From a virus, in the IMG/VR virus record IMGVR_UViG_3300020596_000074, positions 1 through 34,766 of that record: DNA of 34,766 bases, one strand, 5' to 3'. The position numbers and the translations under genes were made by a program. The notes under the pieces are model-generated. The model worked only from the letters and a program-made list of their open reading frames with translations, had not been told where the DNA came from and made no database searches. This document shows, in pieces, positions 29,693-34,766 of the stretch (position 1 is its first letter; each line of letters opens with the position of its first letter).

Positions 29693-29926
29693 ATGGATAT
29701 GCACACGTACTGGCGCGGCCTACCGACTGCGCAACGCGCCGCGCTTGCGGAGAGCTGCGACACCCAGGTGGTCTACCTCTCGCAAATCGCCCACGGCCAC
29801 CGAAAGGCGAGTGGTCGCCTGACGTTGCGGCTCGAGCAGGCCACCTCTGGAGTCGTCACCCGTCATGACCTCCGGCCGGATCTGTACCCGCCCGAAGTCG
29901 CGGCCAGCAGCGAGGCGGTCGCATGA
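29693..29926 (+). CDS. Cro-like regulator (YdaS/DicC-type HTH)
   Basis: A 77-residue protein. HTYWRGLPTAQRAALAESCDTQVVYLSQIAHGHRKASGRL is a small helix-turn-helix, and TSGVVTRHDLRPDLYPPEV is the usual ending of YdaS/Cro-type phage proteins. It is transcribed rightward from PR, divergent to the repressor, and would bind the same operators to turn off lysogeny. ATG 29693 is preferred over a TTG nine bases earlier. There is no ribosome site; see the PR entry. Confidence 0.82.
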   Translation: MDMHTYWRGLPTAQRAALAESCDTQVVYLSQIAHGHRKASGRLTLRLEQATSGVVTRHDLRPDLYPPEVAASSEAVA

Positions 29927-30117
29927 CCCCGCGCGCTCCCCGGTTCAACCGCTGCGCCGAGTGCGGCCACCTGCACGCGGCAACGATCTGCCATATCTGC
30001 AAAACGCCGACCCTGACCGCGTTGGTCTGGGCGGATGGCGTACTGGATGCAACGGCCCCCACCATGGGCTCCTCCCCCGCCCCGCAAGGGGCGGTTCCAA
30101 AAGCCCGGGCGGCGTAG
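29923..30117 (+). CDS. Small zinc-finger protein downstream of cro
   Basis: A 64-residue protein overlapping the cro-like stop by four bases. Residues 11-29, CAECGHLHAATICHICKTP, form a C-x2-C ... C-x2-C zinc ribbon. The C-terminal third is Ala/Pro-rich and its DNA contains a tetraloop hairpin and the left arm of a terminator, with the stop codon in the terminator loop. Analogous by position to lambda CII, but not similar to it. Function unknown. Confidence 0.6.
   Translation: MTPRAPRFNRCAECGHLHAATICHICKTPTLTALVWADGVLDATAPTMGSSPAPQGAVPKARAA
30077..30094 (+). other. GNRA tetraloop hairpin before the terminator
   Basis: CCGCCCC (30077-30083) pairs perfectly with GGGGCGG (30088-30094) around a GCAA loop, a very stable RNA fold. 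It stands four bases before the terminator stem. Confidence 0.6.
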
Positions 30118-30136
30118 GTCGCTCGGGCTTTTTTTT
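30099..30136 (+). terminator. Rho-independent terminator after the cro operon
   Basis: A perfect 9-bp stem AAAAGCCCG (30099-30107) with CGGGCTTTT (30124-30132), followed by T to 30136 (eight T in a row). It stands between the cro pair and the replication genes, like lambda tR1, so the downstream genes need readthrough or another promoter. Confidence 0.92.
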
Positions 30137-30160
30137 ACCTGCCTATGAGGCGCAGACAAC

Positions 30161-30346
30161 ATGCCGCCCAACGACGAGAAATACGTGGAGGAAGTCAAGC
30201 TGCGCCTCACCGAGCGCCTGTTTCTCGATTTGTCTCGGCTCGCCGAGGCGGACAACCGATCGATCTCCGACTATGTGCGTCACGTTTTGTTGCTCCACGC
30301 GTATGGGTCAGCTCGCAGTCTGCGCAGCGACGTGGACGCGCGATAG
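30161..30346 (+). CDS. Ribbon-helix-helix (Arc/CopG-like) DNA-binding protein
   Basis: A 61-residue protein whose core, VKLRLTERLFLDLSRLAEADNRSISDYVRHVLL, shows the strand-helix-helix pattern of Arc/CopG repressors: a KLRLTERL strand, then helices AxLSRLAEA and SISDYVRHVL. Such dimers bind operators with the strand in the major groove. It is the first gene beyond the terminator and could regulate the replication operon. Good size match to the family. Confidence 0.78.
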   Translation: MPPNDEKYVEEVKLRLTERLFLDLSRLAEADNRSISDYVRHVLLLHAYGSARSLRSDVDAR

Positions 30347-30389
30347 GCCCGAAACGGCCCGTTTGTGAACCACGAAATAAATCATCGAT

Positions 30390-30668
30390 ATGCCAATTGG
30401 TTACGCGATGCTGATGATCTCTCGGCCGATCACCGCGGCTGAACTGCTGGGGCGGGTGGGCGCGATCGTCCCGCGCAGTGCGGCGCGGACGGTTGCGCCG
30501 CAGACGCCACCACGGCCGGAGCCGGTCGAGTCTGATCGTCTGTGTCCCAGGTGCAAAGCGCGCGGGCGCGGGATGCCGCCCTCGAGGAATCTCTACACGT
30601 ACTGCGTGCCGTGCCAGCGCGCGGCAAATCGCGCGTCGTACCTGAAAACCAAGGCGGCGGCGCGCTAA
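30390..30668 (+). CDS. Small zinc-finger protein, related to 34012-34188
   Basis: A 92-residue protein (ATG 30390; ATG 30408 and 30414 are possible later starts, none with a clear ribosome site). The N-terminal ISRPITAAELLGRVG resembles MITAKELLD of the protein at 34012-34188. A Pro-rich linker leads to LCPRCKARGRGMPPSRNLYTYCVPCQRAANRASYLK, a C-x2-C...C-x2-C finger with a basic end, suggesting nucleic acid binding. Function unknown. Confidence 0.6.
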   Translation: MPIGYAMLMISRPITAAELLGRVGAIVPRSAARTVAPQTPPRPEPVESDRLCPRCKARGRGMPPSRNLYTYCVPCQRAANRASYLKTKAAAR

Positions 30669-30748
30669 ATGACATCTGCCCTTTTTTTGCCTCCCCTATG
30701 TGAGGTGCTGTACAGACAAGATCGCGCCGGCGCAGTCGAGGTGCATAG

Positions 30749-30937
30749 ATGATCCGCATTCAGGTCTTCAGCCCCGACGCCGAGGGCATGATCGAACGCC
30801 CGGACAATTCGGGCGAGCGCGAGTACGGCCCGGTCACGCTGGACATGCTCAACGGCGGTCGGTTGTACGTGCAGGGCGCAAAACGTTATCCGGATGCGCA
30901 CGAGATGATCCCGGCGCTCGGGGTCAGGCGACCCTGA
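30749..30937 (+). CDS. Hypothetical protein, 62 residues
   Basis: A short soluble protein (MIRIQVFSPDAEGMIERPDNSGEREYGPVTLDMLNGGRLYVQG) with beta character and a Pro/Arg end. Its stop overlaps the start of the next gene by one base, which supports it as part of the early operon. The 80 bases before it contain no gene. No family recognised. Confidence 0.5.
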   Translation: MIRIQVFSPDAEGMIERPDNSGEREYGPVTLDMLNGGRLYVQGAKRYPDAHEMIPALGVRRP

Positions 30938-31395
30938 TGCGCGCTCCGGCCTACAGCCAGCGCGTGCTGGCGCTGCGCAAGAACAGCGAGCCCGACCAGT
31001 TGATGGTGTTCTACGGTCGCGGTTGGCCGCGCCTGAATGCGACGCACGCGATGGTGGGCGTGGCGGATGACTGGGTGCCGTGGTCGCTCGACTGGAGCGT
31101 CGCCGCAGGGTTGAGCGTGCTGATCCACGAAACCGGCGAGGCCCCGCCGATGATCGAGGGCTGGCCCGCCGTGCTTTGGCTCGCCGCCGAGATCCAGGCG
31201 CGCGCGCTGTCGGTGATGATCCGCGACGGCGACCGGTGGTCGTCGATCATGATGGTGGCGCTGAGTTGGACGGAGGAGCTCGGCGAGTCTCCTCCGTGGT
31301 GGCCTGGCTCCATCGCGAGCGTCGCGTCACAGCGCTGGCGGCGGTACATGACCGCGCCGGAGTTCAGGGCGCGGGCGTGGTGGTTGCGGGGATGA
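30937..31395 (+). CDS. Hypothetical protein rich in tryptophan
   Basis: A 152-residue protein from ATG 30937. It contains many Trp residues (GRGWPRLNATHAM, DDWVPWSLDWSV, EGWPAVLWLAAEIQARAL, PPWWPG, RAWWLRG) and a central helical segment. No membrane span is clear. No family recognised; part of the block of small early genes before the helicase. The stop overlaps the next ATG by four bases. Confidence 0.55.
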   Translation: MRAPAYSQRVLALRKNSEPDQLMVFYGRGWPRLNATHAMVGVADDWVPWSLDWSVAAGLSVLIHETGEAPPMIEGWPAVLWLAAEIQARALSVMIRDGDRWSSIMMVALSWTEELGESPPWWPGSIASVASQRWRRYMTAPEFRARAWWLRG

Positions 31396-31679
31396 GCGGC
31401 ACGTGGCCAGACAATCCCGTCGTGACGGGCGATCCCGTCGTGGACAATTACCGGCCGCGCACCGAACTTGGCCGCGCGCTGATCAGCCTGCGTCGGGAAT
31501 ATGTCGCCGCAGGCGGTCAACTGGACGACGCGGATGCCGAGCGCGGGCACATCGCGTGGTCGGATGCGCAGTCGTTGATCGATCGTGGAGCGGATGCCGA
31601 GCGCGAGCGTATCTGCCTGCTGCTCGACCGGCACGGCTACGGCCATGCCGCGCACGCGATCCGCACGGGACGGGACTGA
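31392..31679 (+). CDS. Hypothetical early protein
   Basis: A 95-residue protein from ATG 31392; the frame is open further upstream but overlaps the preceding gene. RTELGRALISLRREYVAAGGQLDDADAERGHIAWSDAQSLIDRGADAERERICLLLDRHGYGHAAHAI is largely helical and acidic/basic alternating. No family recognised. The stop overlaps the next ATG by one base. Confidence 0.55.
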   Translation: MSGTWPDNPVVTGDPVVDNYRPRTELGRALISLRREYVAAGGQLDDADAERGHIAWSDAQSLIDRGADAERERICLLLDRHGYGHAAHAIRTGRD

Positions 31680-31822
31680 TGCGCCGCGTATTAGCTGACC
31701 AGGAAGATTACGGCATGAGCGTTGACGAGCTGATCTGGCTAACTGTCGAGTACCGGGCCCGAGTTGCAGGCGATTGTGAGAGGAAGAACAAAAACGAAAT
31801 GGTTTTCGCCGACGGACCCTAA
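31679..31822 (+). CDS. Hypothetical 47-residue early protein
   Basis: ATG 31679 overlaps the previous stop. The product MRRVLADQEDYGMSVDELIWLTVEYRARVAGDCERKNKNEMVFADGP is a short helical protein; the last 15 or so residues come from the other frame of the repeat-bearing gene that follows, so its true 3' end may have been altered when that repeat arose. Low-confidence gene. Confidence 0.4.
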   Translation: MRRVLADQEDYGMSVDELIWLTVEYRARVAGDCERKNKNEMVFADGP

Positions 31823-32279
31823 GCCGACTTTGCCGGGGATCTACGAGGTTCGATTGCCTAATGGCGTGCGGTCGCGCGTGCCTAATGGCGTGCGGGCGTT
31901 CGCTCGCTGGCGAGACGGCTATTGGACATCTGCGTTTACATCGATGGAGATAGAAGAGACGAGGGGGCCGGGATCGCAGGAAAAATACTGGCGCGGTCTA
32001 GCGCGCGACCCTTTTGGGCGAGCAATCGTGACTGCGAGAACAAAAACGAAATGGTTTTCGCCGACGGATCCAAAGCCGACCTTGCCGGGGGTTTACGAGG
32101 TTCGATTTTGCTGTGATCCGAATCGTGTGCGGTTTTTCGCTCGCTGGCATAACGGCTATTGGACGCCTGAGCAGACATCGACGGAGATAGAGACCACGAG
32201 GTACGGAGTGCAGGAAAAATACTGGCGCGGTCTGGCAAGCGACCCGAAGCAGGGCAATCAATCGTGCAGAACGGCATGA
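31764..32279 (+). CDS. Early protein made of two tandem repeats
   Basis: About 171 residues, starting at TTG 31764 or GTG 31776 (uncertain). It consists of two 84-residue units: each begins RTKTKWFSPTDPKPTLPG(I/V)YEVR, continues FARW..GYWT, and ends QEKYWRGLA.DP. Single-unit relatives with the WRGLA ending are common small phage proteins. The duplication is also visible at DNA level (252-base period from 31785). Role unknown; the 5' end overlaps the previous small gene. Confidence 0.6.
   Translation: MQAIVRGRTKTKWFSPTDPKPTLPGIYEVRLPNGVRSRVPNGVRAFARWRDGYWTSAFTSMEIEETRGPGSQEKYWRGLARDPFGRAIVTARTKTKWFSPTDPKPTLPGVYEVRFCCDPNRVRFFARWHNGYWTPEQTSTEIETTRYGVQEKYWRGLASDPKQGNQSCRTA
31785..32279. repeat. 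Tandem duplication with 252-bp period
   Basis: The segment from 31785 recurs from 32037 in frame, with the first 30 or so bases identical (AGAACAAAAACGAAATGG and beyond) and later parts diverged. The second unit is slightly short at its end. It created the two-unit protein of this region. Confidence 0.8.
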
Positions 32280-32342
32280 GCGTAGAGTGAGTCTCACGCT
32301 GTCGCGTCACCGGCACTCTCCGCGCTCGCGCGCTCGTGATCG

Positions 32343-33599
32343 ATGAGCTTTGCTGCAGACGAGCTCGCCGCTGCGCAGGCGGACGTCTTCGTCGAGCGCC
32401 TGCGCAGGCATCCGAAAACCTACAAAGTTTTTGCGACGCTCTACAACGTCGTGATGATCCTGACCGAGCATCCGCAGTGGGCCGGGGTGATCGGATGGGA
32501 CGAATTCTCTGGGCGGATAATGAAACTGCGCGCTCCGCCCTCCGGCGGCCGTGCGGGCGAGTGGGAGGACGAAGACGACAACCGCGCGGTGCTGTGGATG
32601 TCGCGAGCATTCGGGATCGAGCCGAAGCCGCAGCTCATGCTGCAGGCGGTCGACCTGGTGGCGCACGACGCGGGCTATCACGTGGTGCGCGATTACCTCA
32701 CGGCGCTCACGTGGGACGGCAATCCGCGCATCGAGAAAGTCGGCTGGCTGCAGGCCTACCTGGGCGCGGTAGATACCGACTACCACCGCATCGCGGGCAT
32801 GCGCTGGCTCGTCTCGGCCGTGGCGCGCGTGATGCGCCCGCCATGCAAAGCCGACCATGTGCTGATCCTCGAGGGCCTGCAAGGACTCGGCAAGTCGAGC
32901 TCGCTCAAGGTGCTGTTCGGCGATTGGTTTACCGATTCGCCGATCCGGATTGGCGACCGCGAGGCAATGATGCTGATTCGCGGCTGCTGGGGCGTGGAGA
33001 TGGGCGAACTCGATTCGTTGAACCGGGCCGAGAGCACGGCGAGCAAACAGTTTTTTTCGCAGCAGGACGACCGCTATCGCTCGCCCTGGGGCCGCCGGCC
33101 GCAGACGGTGCCACGCCAGTGCGTGTTCAGCGGCAGCACCAACCAGCGGGTGTATCTGAAGGACGAATCCGGCAATCGGCGCTATTGGCCGATCGCGTGC
33201 ACTCGCGCCGACCTGACCGAGCTGCGGGCCGACCGCGATCAGATCTGGGCGGAGGCGGTGGTGCTTTTTGAGCGCGGCGAGCCGTGGTATCCACTGCCGG
33301 ACGAGCGCGCGCTGTTCGAGGCCGAGCAGGAAAAACGCATGATCCGCGATGCATTCGACGAGCGCATTCGCGCCTGGCTTGAGGAGCCGGACGGCGGAGT
33401 ACGCCGCAAACGGGTGTCGATGTCGGCAATTCTCGGTGATGCGTTGAAACTCGACACGGGCCGCTGGACGAAAGTGGAGCAAACGCGCGTCGGCCAGGTG
33501 ATGAGTCGCATCGACGGATGGGTTCACCGGCAGGTAATGATCGATGACGGCACCAATAAGAGGCGCGTGTGGGTCTACGAGAGGCAGTCCGATGATTGA
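32343..33599 (+). CDS. VapE-family helicase/primase-type replication protein
   Basis: A 418-residue protein. Walker A LEGLQGLGKSS lies at residues 176-186, and Walker-B-like GVEMGELDSL at 217-226. KQFFSQQDDRYRSPWGR, CVFSGSTNQRVYLKDESGNRRYWPI and the C-terminal winged-helix part are typical of virulence-associated E proteins, a P-loop NTPase group related to D5-type replicative helicases. The N-terminal 90 residues lack a primase/polymerase domain. It is the only replication enzyme visible, and it stands beside an iteron-rich region, so it should act at the origin, with primase from the host. No clear ribosome site before ATG 32343. Confidence 0.9.
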   Translation: MSFAADELAAAQADVFVERLRRHPKTYKVFATLYNVVMILTEHPQWAGVIGWDEFSGRIMKLRAPPSGGRAGEWEDEDDNRAVLWMSRAFGIEPKPQLMLQAVDLVAHDAGYHVVRDYLTALTWDGNPRIEKVGWLQAYLGAVDTDYHRIAGMRWLVSAVARVMRPPCKADHVLILEGLQGLGKSSSLKVLFGDWFTDSPIRIGDREAMMLIRGCWGVEMGELDSLNRAESTASKQFFSQQDDRYRSPWGRRPQTVPRQCVFSGSTNQRVYLKDESGNRRYWPIACTRADLTELRADRDQIWAEAVVLFERGEPWYPLPDERALFEAEQEKRMIRDAFDERIRAWLEEPDGGVRRKRVSMSAILGDALKLDTGRWTKVEQTRVGQVMSRIDGWVHRQVMIDDGTNKRRVWVYERQSDD

Positions 33600-33759
33600 G
33601 GTTGTGCAGGTTGAGCATGGTTGTGCAGCCGAAACCCGCACCAGTGCTAGCGCTGCACAACCCTCAACCTCACGGACGCATCCACCTCACACATGCGCGC
33701 GCGCACACATGTGTGCGATCCCCCCTTATAGGTTGAGTAGGTTAAGTAATAGGTAAAGA
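33599..33759. other. Candidate replication origin with iterons
   Basis: No gene is accepted here. Repeats of AGGTTGWG type occur at 33599-33607, 33608-33616 and 33618-33626, inverted at 33655-33662 and 33663-33670, and again direct at 33730-33738 and 33739-33747 with a weaker copy at 33751. GGTTGTGCAGC (33619-33629) and GCTGCACAACC (33652-33662) form a perfect 11-bp inverted repeat. The last part (33726-33760) is AT-rich by local standards. It directly follows the helicase gene. Confidence 0.6.
33688..33717. repeat. 30-bp alternating purine-pyrimidine tract
   Basis: Strict pyrimidine-purine alternation over 30 bases, mostly CA, CG and TG steps with a (CG)4 centre. Such tracts can flip to Z-DNA under negative supercoiling. 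It lies between the iteron clusters. Confidence 0.75.
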
Positions 33760-33769
33760 AGGTGGCCGA

Positions 33770-34015
33770 ATGAATTTATGCATCGACTGCGTGCATATGC
33801 GCAAAGGGACCTATCCGATTTTCCTGTGCGCTCATCCGGAGGCTCTGAGCCTCGTCGACGGCAAGCCCGACCTCCATTGCCGCGATGCGCGCATCGAGCA
33901 AACGTATTGCGGGACAGAGGGGAAATGGTTCGAGGCGCGCAGCGCAGAGGCTATAGCGCTCGAACAGTCGACGATTGAGTATTTGGCCGCACTGGATGGA
34001 AGGGGGAACCAATGA
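33770..34015 (+). CDS. Small Cys-rich early protein
   Basis: An 81-residue protein with AAGAAGGTGG before ATG 33770. CIDCVHMRKGTYPIFLCAHPEA and LHCRDARIEQTYCG carry paired Cys/His residues typical of small zinc-binding phage proteins. The C-terminus is a helix (EAIALEQSTIEYLAAL). It follows the origin candidate and overlaps the next gene by four bases. Function unknown. Confidence 0.62.
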   Translation: MNLCIDCVHMRKGTYPIFLCAHPEALSLVDGKPDLHCRDARIEQTYCGTEGKWFEARSAEAIALEQSTIEYLAALDGRGNQ

Positions 34016-34188
34016 TCACAGCCAAGGAGCTGCTGGACGCGTCAGTGCCCATGCGCGGGCTTGCCGAGCGGGAGTACAAGCCGAGCCTCTGCATTGCGTG
34101 CAAGGTGCGCACGAGAGCGCGCATTGTGCGCAGCAATCGGCGGCACGATCGTTGCGCGCTGTGCATCGAGGAGGGGCGAACAGCATGA
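34012..34188 (+). CDS. Small zinc-finger protein before the antiterminator
   Basis: A 58-residue protein from ATG 34012. It begins MITAKELLDASVPMRG and contains LCIACKVRTRARIVRSNRRHDRCALCIEEG, a C-x2-C...C-x2-C finger with a basic middle. It resembles the protein at 30390-30668. Overlaps at both ends (ATGA) with its neighbours support it as a real gene of the operon. Could aid the Q-like protein or bind DNA; unknown. Confidence 0.6.
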   Translation: MITAKELLDASVPMRGLAEREYKPSLCIACKVRTRARIVRSNRRHDRCALCIEEGRTA

Positions 34189-34640
34189 TCGAGTACGTGC
34201 ATCGTCGCCTGGGCGCGTGGGGTGAGTGGAGCATGAGCCGTGTCGACGGCGGGGCTGGCATTTCCCTGTCGCAGTGTGCGTATGAGGAGTCTGTCCCGGG
34301 TGGGCATGACTCTCTGTCCGCAATCCTCGCGAATACCCCGTGTCTCGAAATCGAAATGGGTGTGGCGCATCTGTGCCAGCGCGAGCCGAGAATGGGCGAG
34401 ATCGTCTGCGGTCTCTATCGTGACTCCCCGAGGGCAACGGCCGAGGCCCTGGCCGACTCGCTGCGGCTGAGCCTGCGCACGTACTGGCGCTACCTCGATC
34501 GCTCACACTGGTTACTGCTCGACTGGCTCAACGGCCGTGCCATCGGGGAGTGCGACGAAGAAGTGCGTGAGGCATGGGCCTCATACGTGGCGCGCATGCC
34601 AAGGATTGTGGCATGCACCAAGGAATGCGAGGCCGCTTGA
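34185..34640 (+). CDS. Q-like late antiterminator
   Basis: A 151-residue protein from ATG 34185; the frame is open upstream but overlaps two genes. MIEYVHRRLGAWGEWSMSRVDGGAGISLSQCAYEES is the start pattern of small phage antitermination/late regulator proteins. MGEIVCGLYRDSPRATAEALADSLRLSLRTYWRYLDRSHWLLLDWLNG has the sigma-region-4-like HTH ending in a Tyr/Leu-rich helix with HxLLxxWL. It is the last early gene, with its target promoter and terminator starting at its own stop codon, as lambda Q has PR' and tR'. It would let RNA polymerase pass into the late genes. Confidence 0.78.
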   Translation: MIEYVHRRLGAWGEWSMSRVDGGAGISLSQCAYEESVPGGHDSLSAILANTPCLEIEMGVAHLCQREPRMGEIVCGLYRDSPRATAEALADSLRLSLRTYWRYLDRSHWLLLDWLNGRAIGECDEEVREAWASYVARMPRIVACTKECEAA

Positions 34641-34664
34641 CTACGTGGCACGATCATGTATGAT
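34637..34664 (+). promoter_or_regulatory. Late promoter PR'
   Basis: TTGACT (34637-34642), 16 bases, then TATGAT (34659-34664), a strong sigma70-type promoter overlapping the Q-like stop. Its only downstream genes are at the opposite end of the window, reached after circularisation. Confidence 0.8.
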
Positions 34665-34690
34665 TTATGCCAACGTTGCACCAGTCCGCA

Positions 34691-34723
34691 CAAGCCCCGC
34701 AGCCTCACCAGCTCCGGGGCTTG
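34691..34723 (+). terminator. Late terminator tR'
   Basis: A perfect 9-bp stem CAAGCCCCG (34691-34699) with CGGGGCTTG (34715-34723) and a 15-base loop, followed by TTGCATT. It stands some 20 bases after the expected PR' start, so transcripts would stop at once unless Q acts. The T-run is weak. Confidence 0.75.
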
Positions 34724-34766
34724 TTGCATTGGGGCAAAAGTTAACGGGTCCTTCCTGGGCTCGCTC
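34724..34766. other. Right genome end
   Basis: The last 43 bases hold no gene. They end CTTCCTGGGCTCGCTC and would join the window start CGAGAGGTAAGG if the genome is circular. Probably part of the cos region; the exact ends cannot be read here. Confidence 0.4.

Noticed and set aside
33592-33756. 54-codon frame overlapping the VapE stop
   Set aside because: It reads through iterons, the inverted repeat and the alternating purine-pyrimidine tract; the product is low-complexity without a plausible fold.

Overview
The window looks like a complete genome of a temperate, lambda-like tailed phage (siphovirus layout) of about 34.8 kb in linear, cos-cut form, not a prophage embedded in a chromosome. 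Three things support this. The terminase genes start at the left edge. A strong late promoter followed by a terminator (PR'/tR' arrangement) lies at the right edge and points off the end, so it reaches the terminase only if the ends are joined. In the middle, beside the integrase, sits only the 3' part of a tRNA-Met gene, as expected for an attP. The host is inferred to be a GC-rich Gram-negative bacterium, probably a Pseudomonadota: there is a nested Rz/Rz1 spanin pair, strong GC codon bias and lambdoid gene order. The species cannot be told from the sequence.

Layout: 1-7.1 kb is packaging and head (TerS, TerL, three small head/connector genes, lambda-type portal, and a fused prohead protease-HK97 capsid gene with a good internal start). 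7.2-7.9 kb has a terminator and two small structural genes. At 8.0-10.3 kb a large GH99/WbsX-like glycosidase-type protein sits unusually in the head module. 10.3-20.4 kb is the tail: FII-like connector, tail terminator, tail tube, G and G-T chaperones made by a -1 frameshift on AAAAAAC, gpZ, tape measure, three tail-tip genes including an NlpC/P60-like one, and a J-like host specificity protein with carbohydrate-binding-type modules. 20.4-22.8 kb is lysis: small membrane proteins, a DUF5675-like protein, a holin candidate, Rz/Rz1, and an exported HExxH protein.

22.8-24.5 kb is a leftward accessory cassette of five small genes with its own promoter and palindromic operator, next to attP. 24.5-25.8 kb holds attP, the integrase and an overlapping excisionase-like gene. 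25.9-28.6 kb is the leftward early (PL) operon of small genes: Cys-rich proteins, a pentapeptide-repeat protein, a membrane protein, and a 256-bp duplication around an inserted gene. 28.57-29.7 kb is the immunity region: a short CI-type repressor, a cotranscribed membrane/zinc-ribbon protein, and five copies of a 15-bp operator at 25-26 bp spacing. 29.7-34.6 kb is the rightward early region: Cro-like regulator, terminator, small DNA-binding and zinc-finger proteins, a VapE helicase, an iteron-rich origin candidate and a Q-like antiterminator.

The genes suggest a lambda-like switch: CI/Cro compete at the 15-bp operators, PL drives the leftward genes through int, PR drives replication and Q, and Q lets PR' read through tR' across the joined ends into the late genes. 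Function calls come from reading the translations; no database search was possible.
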